Shown here in pieces: positions 27,409-34,550 of a stretch of 64,000 bases of DNA. The notes under the pieces are model-generated. The model was not told where the DNA came from and made no database searches. It saw only the letters and a list, made by a program, of their open reading frames with translations. The translations under genes and the position numbers were made by a program. The stretch covers positions 433,919 through 497,918 of the forward strand of contig NZ_LMMP01000001.1 in NCBI RefSeq assembly GCF_001422815.1, in the 5' to 3' direction. Numbering within the stretch: the first letter of the stretch is position 1; each line of letters begins with the position of its first letter. This DNA is from Methylobacterium sp. Leaf91 (GTDB lineage Bacteria; Pseudomonadota; Alphaproteobacteria; Rhizobiales; Beijerinckiaceae).

Positions 27409-27438
27409 AACCGGTTGCGGATTCCCGCATCCGGTTTT
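27409..27438 (+). terminator. Hairpin with T-run after the small-gene cluster
   Basis: Arms AACCGGTTGCGG and CCGCATCCGGTT (one mismatch) enclose a 4-base loop and are followed by TT, giving TTTT in total. This is a plausible intrinsic terminator for the NepR-like transcript. Confidence 0.6.
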
Positions 27439-27538
27439 CCGTCGTGTCTGGCCGGAATGGCGCGCTATCGCTGCTCCATGGCCGACCCCACCTATGAGAC
27501 ACTCCGCGCGTACGGACCCGGGAAACCGGGCCGGATGC

Positions 27539-27547
27539 TGCAATGCA
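27539..27547. promoter_or_regulatory. TGCAATGCA site upstream of the cys operon
   Basis: Third copy of the TGCAATGCA core, in the context GCTGCAATGCAC, 275 bases before the cysP start and just upstream of the GAAC/GTTC cluster. No gene covers it. Confidence 0.4.
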
Positions 27548-27569
27548 CATTGGCGCCGGAAATGTTACG

Positions 27570-27752
27570 GAACGTTCGTTCTATAGAACTAGCCGACCGA
27601 GGCTTTATATTCTCCCTTCGCGGATATAGATAGAACATATTTCTATAGCAAATGTTTTCCTCCTCACGCCTTCGCTTTCGTAAGGAGAATTGCCTATCTA
27701 GAACGAAAGAGGCACCCCTCGGTCAAGCTTGACATTGTTCTTTAAAACGAAC
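27570..27752. promoter_or_regulatory. Cluster of GAAC/GTTC half-sites upstream of cysP
   Basis: In this AT-rich stretch lie GAACGTTC (27570-27577), the perfect 12-mer GTTCTATAGAAC (27578-27589), TAGAA-N5-TTCTA (27631-27645), TAGAACGAAA (27699-27708) and GTTC-N8-GAAC (27737-27752). The last overlaps the region just after a consensus TTGACA -35 (27729-27734). The arrangement looks like multiple operators for one regulator of sulfate uptake. The regulator is not identified. Confidence 0.5.
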
Positions 27753-27821
27753 GAAACCTAGCGCCACCGAGGCGTCGGGACGGCTTTGTCCCGCAGCCGC
27801 GATGTAGCTGGAGACGAACCT

Positions 27822-28904
27822 GTGAGCTCGAACCTATCCTCCACGCCGAATGCCCGCCGTCTGTCCAACCGCAGACGTGTCATTGCCCTGTGCGCCGGTT
27901 CGCTCGGCCTGGTCTCGGCAGGGTTCGGGTCCGCGCTGTTCGCCGCCGGCAGCGCCCAGGCGCAGACCGAACTCCTCAACGTCTCCTACGACCCGACGCG
28001 GGAACTCTATAAGGAGATCAACGCGGCCTTCATCGAGGAGTGGAAGGCGAAGACCGGCGAGACGGTCACCATCCGCGCGGCCCATGGCGGCTCCGGCTCG
28101 CAGGCCCGCACCGTCATCGACGGCATCCCGGCCGATGTGGTGACCCTGGGCATCCCCTCCGACATCGACGCGATCAGCCGCATCTCGAAGAAGATCCCCG
28201 CCGATTGGCGCACCAAGCTGCCCAATGAAGGTCTGCCCTACACCTCGACCGTGGTGTTCCTCGTGCGCAAGGGCAACCCGAAGAGCGTGAAGGATTGGGG
28301 CGATCTCGTGAAGCCCGACGTGAAGGTGATCACCCCGAACCCGAAAACCTCGGCTGGCGGCCGCTGGAACTTCCTCGCGGCCTGGGGCTACGCCTACGAG
28401 AAGGAAGGCAAGAACGCGGACAAAGCCAACGCCTTCGTCGGCCAGCTCTACAAGCAAGTGCCGGTGCTCGATACCGGCGCGCGCGGCTCCACCGTGACCT
28501 TCGCCCAGCGCGGTCTCGGCGACGTGCTGCCGACCTGGGAGAACGAAGCCTATCTGGTGTTCGAAGAGTTCGGCCGCGACAAGTTCGACGTGATCGTTCC
28601 GCCGACCTCGATCTACGCCGAGCCGCCGGTCGCCCTCGTGGATGCCAATGTCGACAAGAAGGGCACCCGCAAGCAGGCCGAGGCCTATCTCCAGTTCCTC
28701 TATTCGGACGCGGCGCAGGCGATCTTCGCCAAGCATCATTACCGCCCGATCAAGCGTGAGGCCGCCAAGCCCGAGCATCTGGCGCAGCTGCCCGAACTGA
28801 AACTTTTCAAGATCGAGGATCTTCAGGGCAACTGGGACGATATCCAGAAGAAGAACTTCGACAATGGTGGGCTGTTCGACCAGCTGAGCAAGCCGGCGCC
28901 GTAG
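27822..28904 (+). CDS. cysP: Sulfate ABC transporter, periplasmic sulfate-binding protein
   Basis: About 360 residues from the GTG at 27822, which has a GGAG site 9 bases upstream; an upstream TTG is less likely. A long signal peptide with RRR before the hydrophobic core and cleavage near SAQAQ sends it to the periplasm. Family features are LNVSYDPTRELYKEIN, TVVFLVRKGNPKSVKDWGDL, TPNPKTSAGGRWNFL and FAKHHYRPI. It delivers sulfate or thiosulfate to the CysTW permease encoded downstream. A large inverted repeat separates it from cysT. Confidence 0.93.
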   Translation: MSSNLSSTPNARRLSNRRRVIALCAGSLGLVSAGFGSALFAAGSAQAQTELLNVSYDPTRELYKEINAAFIEEWKAKTGETVTIRAAHGGSGSQARTVIDGIPADVVTLGIPSDIDAISRISKKIPADWRTKLPNEGLPYTSTVVFLVRKGNPKSVKDWGDLVKPDVKVITPNPKTSAGGRWNFLAAWGYAYEKEGKNADKANAFVGQLYKQVPVLDTGARGSTVTFAQRGLGDVLPTWENEAYLVFEEFGRDKFDVIVPPTSIYAEPPVALVDANVDKKGTRKQAEAYLQFLYSDAAQAIFAKHHYRPIKREAAKPEHLAQLPELKLFKIEDLQGNWDDIQKKNFDNGGLFDQLSKPAP

Positions 28905-28958
28905 CGCGCCCCCCCGGCCGACGATAGGCACACATGTCGCGGTATGCGCGCTACCCTG

Positions 28959-29073
28959 CCCTCCTCCCCCTTGCGGGGAGGAGTAGGAGGTGGGGGTGGT
29001 TGTGCGACCCTGATGCTGCGGAGGCTGGCGGAGCCACCCCCACTCCTAGCCTCTCCCCACAAGGGGGAGAGGG
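28959..29073. repeat. Long inverted repeat between cysP and cysT (REP-like)
   Basis: Left arm 28959-28999 and right arm 29034-29073 are near-complementary over ~40 bp (both are CCCTC...TTG(C/T)GGGGAGAGG-type followed by a GGGGGTGG end), with a 34-base spacer. The transcript could form a very stable stem within the cys mRNA. Related shorter palindromes are at 34340-34366 and 34510-34535. Confidence 0.8.
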
Positions 29074-29223
29074 ACGCGCTCTGCCTTGAAGAGCAGGTGT
29101 GTGAATCTAGCAGCCGTCACGGGGAGGGTGCCCAGGGAGCAGGGGGCGACCTCAGCCGGACACCGTGCCCGCTTCCCGACCCGCCGATGCGTGAGCGAGG
29201 CGATCCATTATCAGGACCACCCC

Positions 29224-30081
29224 ATGGCAGAGCCCCCTCTGCGTCCGAGACGACGCTTCCGTCAGCCCAGTGTGATTCCCGGCTTCGGGATCACCTTCGG
29301 TTATACCCTGACCTGCCTCGGCATCATCGTGCTGCTGCCCCTGGCCGCTCTCGTCGCCCGCGCCTCCGGCCTCGGCCTGTCGGGAATTTGGGCGGTCGCC
29401 ACCGATCCGCGCGTCGCCAGCGCCCTGCGCGTAAGCTTCGGGGTTTCGCTCCTCGCGGCGCTGACCGCCTCGGTCTTCGGCTTCCTCATCGCCTGGGTTC
29501 TCACCCGCTACCGGTTTCCCGGCCGCAAGATCGTGGACGCGGTGGTGGATCTTCCCTTCGCCCTGCCGACCGCCGTCGCCGGCATCGCCCTGGCCTCCCT
29601 GTATGCCCCCAACGGTCTCGTGGGCGAACAGCTCGCCAAGCTCGGGATCGAGGCCGCCTATACGCCGGTGGGCATCTACATCGCCATGGTCTTCATCGGC
29701 CTGCCCTTCGCCGTACGGACGGTGCAGCCCCTGATCGTCGAGATCGACAAGGAGATCGAGGAGGCATCGGCCACCCTCGGCGCCGGCCGCTGGCACACGC
29801 TGGTGAAGGTGGTGCTACCGCCCCTGATCCCGGCCGTGCTCACGGGCTTCGCCCTCGCCTTCGCCCGCGGCGTCGGTGAATACGGCTCGATCATCTTCAT
29901 CGCCGGCAACCTTCCCTACGTCTCCGAGATCGCCCCGCTCCTCATCGTCATCAAGCTCTCGGAATTCGATTATGGGGGCGCCTGCGCCATCGCGACGATC
30001 ATGCTCGGGATCTCGTTCCTGACCCTGCTCGCCATCAACCTGATCCAGGCCTGGAGCCGCAGGAGGTTCGGTTATGTCTAG
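29224..30081 (+). CDS. cysT: Sulfate ABC transporter permease CysT (CysU)
   Basis: 285 residues from the ATG at 29224; an upstream open extension has no similarity. Six membrane helices and the ABC permease EAA loop ([27 protein letters not shown]) that contacts the ATPase. The stretch [18 protein letters not shown] is typical of CysT. It is inner-membrane. Its stop overlaps the cysW ATG by 8 bp, so the two permease subunits are coupled. Confidence 0.95.
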   Translation: MAEPPLRPRRRFRQPSVIPGFGITFGYTLTCLGIIVLLPLAALVARASGLGLSGIWAVATDPRVASALRVSFGVSLLAALTASVFGFLIAWVLTRYRFPGRKIVDAVVDLPFALPTAVAGIALASLYAPNGLVGEQLAKLGIEAAYTPVGIYIAMVFIGLPFAVRTVQPLIVEIDKEIEEASATLGAGRWHTLVKVVLPPLIPAVLTGFALAFARGVGEYGSIIFIAGNLPYVSEIAPLLIVIKLSEFDYGGACAIATIMLGISFLTLLAINLIQAWSRRRFGYV

Positions 30082-30988
30082 CGCCGTTGTCGGAAACCCG
30101 GATGTCCGGCACCCCAATCTCCAGGCCGGAGGTCCGCCCGCCCGCGCACGGAGCGTGGTCACGGAAGGCCGTGTCGTCCGGGTGGTGTTGATCGGGGTCG
30201 CGGTGGTCTTTCTCGCCCTGTTCCTGGTGCTGCCGTTGGTGACGGTGTTCATCCAGGCCTTCGCGAAAGGCTGGTCAGCCTATCTCGCCGCATTCACGGA
30301 GGCGGATGCGCGCTCTGCGATCCGCCTGACCCTGCTGACGGCGGCCATCGCCGTGCCGTTCAACCTCGTCTTCGGCATCATGGCCTCCTGGGCCATCGCC
30401 AAGTTCGAGTTCCGCGGCAAGAACCTGCTCGTGACCCTCATCGACCTGCCGTTCTCGGTCTCGCCGGTGGTCTCGGGGCTGATCTACGTACTCGTCTTCG
30501 GGGCCCAGGGCCTCCTCGGCCCGTGGCTGATCGCGCACGACATCCAGGTGATCTTCGCCGTTCCCGGCATCGTGCTCGCCACGATCTTCGTCACCTTCCC
30601 CTTCGTCGCCCGCCAGCTGATCCCGTTGATGCAGGAACAGGGAACTGCCGAAGAAGAAGCGGCGCTGACCCTCGGCGCCTCCGGCTGGCACGCGTTCTGG
30701 ACCGTGACGCTGCCCAACATCCGCTGGGGCCTGCTCTACAGCGTGCTCCTCTGCAACGCCCGGGCGATGGGCGAATTCGGCGCGGTGTCGGTGGTCTCAG
30801 GCCATATCCGCGGATTGACAAATACGCTGCCGCTCCACGTGGAGATCCTCTACAATGAGTACAACTTCGTTGCCTCTTTCGCCGTCGCTTCCCTCCTTGC
30901 CGGCCTCGCTCTTGTCACCCTCCTCGTCAAATCACTCCTCGAATGGCGCTTCAGTGCCGAGATCGCAGCGGGCGCACGGGGTCACTGA
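30074..30988 (+). CDS. cysW: Sulfate ABC transporter permease CysW
   Basis: 304 residues. A hydrophilic N-terminal ~35 residues is followed by six membrane helices. The EAA loop is [29 protein letters not shown], and CysW-type sequence is seen in [22 protein letters not shown] and [20 protein letters not shown]. It forms the transmembrane pore with CysT. cysA begins 4 bp after its stop if the GTG start is used. Confidence 0.95.
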   Translation: MSSAVVGNPDVRHPNLQAGGPPARARSVVTEGRVVRVVLIGVAVVFLALFLVLPLVTVFIQAFAKGWSAYLAAFTEADARSAIRLTLLTAAIAVPFNLVFGIMASWAIAKFEFRGKNLLVTLIDLPFSVSPVVSGLIYVLVFGAQGLLGPWLIAHDIQVIFAVPGIVLATIFVTFPFVARQLIPLMQEQGTAEEEAALTLGASGWHAFWTVTLPNIRWGLLYSVLLCNARAMGEFGAVSVVSGHIRGLTNTLPLHVEILYNEYNFVASFAVASLLAGLALVTLLVKSLLEWRFSAEIAAGARGH

Positions 30989-30992
30989 CCCG

Positions 30993-32039
30993 GTGGGTTC
31001 GTCCACGGCGATCCGGGTCGAGAACCTGTCGAAGACCTTCGACACGGCGGCGGTGCTGCACGACCTCTCCCTCGACGTGCAGGCGGGCGAATTGCTGGCG
31101 CTGCTCGGCCCCTCGGGCTCGGGCAAGACCACGCTGCTACGCATCATCGCCGGGCTCGATTTTCCCGATCGCGGCCGCATCATCTTCGGCGGCGACGATG
31201 CCACGCGGGTTCCGGTGCAGGAGCGGGCCGTCGGCTTCGTGTTCCAGCATTACGCCCTGTTCAAGCATATGAGCGTGGCCGAGAACATCGCCTATGGCCT
31301 CAACGCCCGGAAGCGTGCGGACAGGCCGGCCAAGGCCGAGATCAAGCGCCGGGTCGGCGATCTCCTCGATCTCATCAAGCTCTCGGGCTTCGCCGACCGC
31401 TACCCGTCGCAACTCTCCGGCGGCCAGCGCCAGCGCATCGCGCTCGCGCGCGCCCTGGCCGTGGAGCCCCGCGTGCTGCTGTTGGACGAGCCCTTCGGCG
31501 CCCTCGACGCCCAGGTGAGGAAGGACCTGCGCCGCTGGCTTCGCGAGATCCACGACCGCACCGGCCAGACCACGATCTTCGTGACCCACGACCAGGACGA
31601 GGCGCTGGAGCTCTCCGACCGCGTCGCCGTCCTGTCCAAGGGCCGACTCGAACAGATCGGCACCCCGGACGAGGTCCAGGAAAACCCGGTCTCCTCCACC
31701 GTGCTCAAGTTCCTCGGCGACACGATCGAAGTCGAGGCGATCGTCCAAGGGGGCGAGGTGCGGGTCAACGGCCGGCTGACCCCGGTCAAGGCACCGGCCG
31801 GCCTCGTCGGCCCGGTGAAGCTCTATGCCCGACCGTGGCAGCTGCAATTCGCCGAGCCCGACCAAGCCCATCTCGAAGGCCATGTGCGTTCGTCCTACCG
31901 CAGCCAGGGCCGCCAGCGGATCGAGGTGGACCGCCCCGAAGGCAAGACCGTCGTGGTGGAGGCCTCCGATACCCACCGCCTCGCCGCCGGCCGCCCGGTC
32001 GGGCTCAAGATCATCGCCGGCTACGTCTTCAAGGATTGA
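30993..32039 (+). CDS. cysA: Sulfate ABC transporter ATP-binding protein
   Basis: 348 residues from the GTG at 30993, which begins just before the conserved [10 protein letters not shown]. An ATG at 30855 would overlap cysW by 134 bp and add a Ser/Pro-rich stretch read out of frame from cysW. Walker A is [11 protein letters not shown], signature [15 protein letters not shown], Walker [13 protein letters not shown] and the switch His is in VTHDQDEAL. The C-terminal TOBE domain follows (~240-348). It energises CysTW. A perfect 11-bp hairpin follows the stop. Confidence 0.94.
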   Translation: MGSSTAIRVENLSKTFDTAAVLHDLSLDVQAGELLALLGPSGSGKTTLLRIIAGLDFPDRGRIIFGGDDATRVPVQERAVGFVFQHYALFKHMSVAENIAYGLNARKRADRPAKAEIKRRVGDLLDLIKLSGFADRYPSQLSGGQRQRIALARALAVEPRVLLLDEPFGALDAQVRKDLRRWLREIHDRTGQTTIFVTHDQDEALELSDRVAVLSKGRLEQIGTPDEVQENPVSSTVLKFLGDTIEVEAIVQGGEVRVNGRLTPVKAPAGLVGPVKLYARPWQLQFAEPDQAHLEGHVRSSYRSQGRQRIEVDRPEGKTVVVEASDTHRLAAGRPVGLKIIAGYVFKD

Positions 32040-32064
32040 GGAGCCGGACGATGCGGCCCCGAAA

Positions 32065-32096
32065 CCGCCGAGGAAACGGTTGCGCTTCCTCGGCGG
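32065..32096 (+). terminator. Hairpin after cysA
   Basis: Perfect arms CCGCCGAGGAA and TTCCTCGGCGG with a 10-base loop, 25 bases after the cysA stop. No T-run follows, but the strength and position fit the end of the cys operon. Confidence 0.6.
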
Positions 32097-32141
32097 ATCG
32101 GCTGTGACTCCCGCCGTCGAACACGAGAGGGAGCATCCGGC

Positions 32142-32699
32142 ATGTCGGGTCACGGAGCCATCGAGGGCTCGAACAAGAAGGTCGCGCTGCTGATTTCGGT
32201 GCTGGCGCTGTTCCTGGCGCTGGCCGAGACCCTGGCCAAGGGGGCGCAGACCGAGGCGCTCAGCGCCAACGTCGAATCCTCCAACCAATGGGCCTATTAC
32301 CAGGCCCGCACCATCCGCGGCACCATCCTCAAGACTGCCGACGAAACCCTCGCCCTGATCCCGCCGGAGACGGCCAACGCACCGGCCATCGCCGCCAAAC
32401 GGGCCGAATGGGCCAAGACCATGGCGCGCTGGGAATCGGACCCCTCCACCGGCGACGGGCGCAAGGAACTGCAGGAGAAGGCGCGGGCCTCGCAGGAGCA
32501 TCGCGACCTCGCGCTCCACCGCTACCATCATTACGAATTCGGCTCGGCCGCCTTCCAGATCGGCATCGTGCTCGCCTCGGCCCAGGTCATCACCGGCATC
32601 GCCGCACTGACGCTGGCGGGCGGGTTCCTGGGCGTCGCCGGCCTCGTGATGCTGGGCTTCGGCCTCTACGCTCCGCATTTCCTGCCGTTCTTCCACTGA
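32142..32699 (+). CDS. DUF4337 family membrane protein
   Basis: 185 residues. One N-terminal membrane helix (VALLISVLALFLALAETLA), a helical soluble middle with the family motif SNQWAYYQARTIRGT, and two C-terminal hydrophobic helices (VLASAQVITGIAALTLAGGFLGVAGLVMLGFGLY). The function of the family is unknown. AGAGGGAG lies 8 bases before the ATG. It follows the cys operon by 102 bp behind a hairpin, so it is probably a separate unit. Confidence 0.85.
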   Translation: MSGHGAIEGSNKKVALLISVLALFLALAETLAKGAQTEALSANVESSNQWAYYQARTIRGTILKTADETLALIPPETANAPAIAAKRAEWAKTMARWESDPSTGDGRKELQEKARASQEHRDLALHRYHHYEFGSAAFQIGIVLASAQVITGIAALTLAGGFLGVAGLVMLGFGLYAPHFLPFFH

Positions 32700-32707
32700 T
32701 ACCAGAC

Positions 32708-32730
32708 CTCGATGAGCCGGACTCATCGAG
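32708..32730 (+). terminator. Hairpin after the DUF4337 gene
   Basis: Perfect arms CTCGATGAG and CTCATCGAG with a 5-base loop, 8 bases after the stop. No clear T-run. Confidence 0.5.
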
Positions 32731-32980
32731 CTCTGCCCACGCGACGGCGCGGCGGTCGTCCGCAAGACCTCACCGGCCCTGGTCTTTGGGTCAGGTTCAG
32801 TGAGGCCTGATATGAGCCGGAGCAGCGGCCCGTCGGAGCGGACCGTGTCCGGCCCGGATTTCGCAGGTCGGACGGCGCACTTGCGAAGACGGGGCGCGAT
32901 CTTCAGATCACGGTCTGTCTGATGAGCGATCGCACTGCCGCATGGTGGCGCGACGCTGCGGATGAGGCGGACCGGGACCG

Positions 32981-34327
32981 ATGATCAGCGCTTTCGACCT
33001 GTTCAAGATCGGGATCGGCCCGTCGAGCTCGCATACGGTGGGGCCGATGGTGGCGGCCCTCGATTTCCGCGAGCGGACGCGGCGGCGTACCGGCCTCGCG
33101 CGCATCCGCGCCGAGATCTTCGGCTCCCTCGCCTGGACCGGGCGTGGGCACGGGACCGATGTCGCCATTCTTCTCGGCCTGCTCGGCCATAGCCCCGCCG
33201 GGATCGACCCCGACCGGGTCGACGAATACGTGGCCGAAGCGAAGCGGACGGGCAGGCTCGGCCTCGGTGGACCGGCTTTCGCCCTCAAGACCGATCTCGT
33301 CTTCAACTTCACCGAGGTGCTACCGGTCCATACCAACGGCATGCGGTTCCGCGCCCTCGACGCGCATGGCGGCGTGCTCGACACGGTCACCTGCTATTCC
33401 ATCGGCGGCGGCTTCGTGGTCGGCGAGGAAGCGGCGGCGGTGGGAGAGGCAATGACGTTTCCGCTGCCCTATGCCAGCGCCGCCGATCTGCTGGCGACAT
33501 GCCTGCGCACCGGCTTTTCCATCGCCCAGGTCCAGCGCGCCAACGAGGGCGCGAGCCGCAGCCGCGAGGCCATCGACGAGGGGCTGGACGCCATCCGCGA
33601 CGCGATGTTCGCCTGTATCGACCGGGGGCTTCGCCAGACCGGCGAACTGCCCGGCGGCCTCAAGGTGCGGCGGCGGGCCAAGAAGCTGTTCGAGGATCTG
33701 GAGGCCAACCGCCACCTCAACGCCCGGCCGGCCCACGAGATCATGGACTGGATCAGCCTGTTCGCCCTCGCGGTGAACGAAGAGAACGCCGCCGGCGGGC
33801 GGGTGGTGACCGCCCCCACCAACGGCGCGGCCGGGATCGTCCCAGCCGTGTTGCGCTACGCCCGCGACTTCTGCCCCGGCTGGTCGGACGAGCGCGGCCG
33901 CGAATTCCTGCTGGTGGCGGCAGCCATTGGCGGTCTCATCAAGAGCCGCGCCTCGATTTCCGGCGCCGAGGTCGGCTGCCAGGGGGAAGTCGGCTCGGCG
34001 GCGGCCATGGCGGCGGCGGGCCTCGCCGCGCTGCTCGGCGGCTCGACCCTGCAGATCGAGAACGCCGCCGAGATCGCGATGGAGCACCATCTCGGTATGA
34101 CCTGCGACCCGATCGGCGGCCTCGTCCAGATCCCCTGCATCGAGCGCAACGCCTTCGGGGCCAACAAGGCGGTGGTGGCTGCCTCCCTGGCACTACGCGG
34201 TGACGGCATCCATCGGGTCAGCCTGGACGAGGTCATCGAGACCATGCGCCAGACCGGCAACGACATGCAGGCGAAGTACAAGGAGACCTCGCTCGGCGGC
34301 CTGGCGGTGAACGTGGCGGCGTGCTGA
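32981..34327 (+). CDS. sdaA: L-serine ammonia-lyase (iron-sulfur-dependent, single chain)
   Basis: 448 residues with fused beta and alpha domains, the SdaA form. It deaminates L-serine to pyruvate with a [4Fe-4S] cluster. N-terminal marker FDLFKIGIGPSSSHTVGPM. In the alpha domain the conserved PTNGAAGIVPAVLRY, GCQGEVGSAAAMAAAGL, MTCDPIGGLVQIPCIERNAFGA and the late Cys near the terminus supply the cluster ligands. In a methylotroph this enzyme would drain serine from the serine cycle, so its control matters; no regulator is adjacent. Confidence 0.95.
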   Translation: MISAFDLFKIGIGPSSSHTVGPMVAALDFRERTRRRTGLARIRAEIFGSLAWTGRGHGTDVAILLGLLGHSPAGIDPDRVDEYVAEAKRTGRLGLGGPAFALKTDLVFNFTEVLPVHTNGMRFRALDAHGGVLDTVTCYSIGGGFVVGEEAAAVGEAMTFPLPYASAADLLATCLRTGFSIAQVQRANEGASRSREAIDEGLDAIRDAMFACIDRGLRQTGELPGGLKVRRRAKKLFEDLEANRHLNARPAHEIMDWISLFALAVNEENAAGGRVVTAPTNGAAGIVPAVLRYARDFCPGWSDERGREFLLVAAAIGGLIKSRASISGAEVGCQGEVGSAAAMAAAGLAALLGGSTLQIENAAEIAMEHHLGMTCDPIGGLVQIPCIERNAFGANKAVVAASLALRGDGIHRVSLDEVIETMRQTGNDMQAKYKETSLGGLAVNVAAC

Positions 34328-34339
34328 GGGAGGGCGCAT

Positions 34340-34366
34340 CCCCTCGCCCCGCTTGCGGGGAGAGGG
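34340..34366. repeat. GC palindrome CCCTC...GAGGG, copy A
   Basis: CCCCTCGCCCCGC-TT-GCGGGG-type hairpin closed by AGAGGG, 13 bases after sdaA. It belongs to the same family as copy B at 34510 and the arms at 28959/29034, and could end sdaA transcription. Confidence 0.6.
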
Positions 34367-34509
34367 CCGCGACGACCTCGTCGTCGGCGCGGCGAGGCGG
34401 CAGCCGAGGGTGAGGGGGCGCGTCCGAAGGAGCCTCATCCGAAGAGTCCCCCTTACCCTCGCTTCGGCTTTGCCTCCGCTCATCGCGAACACGGCAAGGT
34501 GTCCGCGAT

Positions 34510-34535
34510 CCTCTCCCCGCGCACGGGGAGAGGGG
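34510..34535. repeat. GC palindrome CCTCTCCCCG...CGGGGAGAGG, copy B
   Basis: Near-perfect hairpin 16 bases beyond the tex stop (tex is on the minus strand). Between copies A and B lie further partial arms (GAGGGTGAGGGGGC and CCCCCTTACCCTC), so the whole 34340-34535 gap is a mosaic of this repeat family between two convergent genes. Confidence 0.6.
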
Positions 34536-34550
34536 GAATGCGCGCGACCG

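Noticed and set aside
27569-27594. An EcfG-type promoter starting at GGAAC (27569)
   Set aside because: No GTT box is found 16-18 bases downstream, and the GGAAC is better explained as part of the GAAC/GTTC palindromes.
27415-27633. A 72-residue plus-strand frame upstream of cysP
   Set aside because: It overlaps the hairpin terminator and the palindrome cluster, has no ribosome site and an implausible composition.
28959-29073. CRISPR-like repeats from the CCCTC/GAGGG arms
   Set aside because: There are only two inverted, not direct, copies and no regularly spaced unique spacers; it is a single large palindrome.
31137-32765. A 542-residue minus-strand frame opposite cysA and DUF4337
   Set aside because: Antisense of two genes with clear family motifs.
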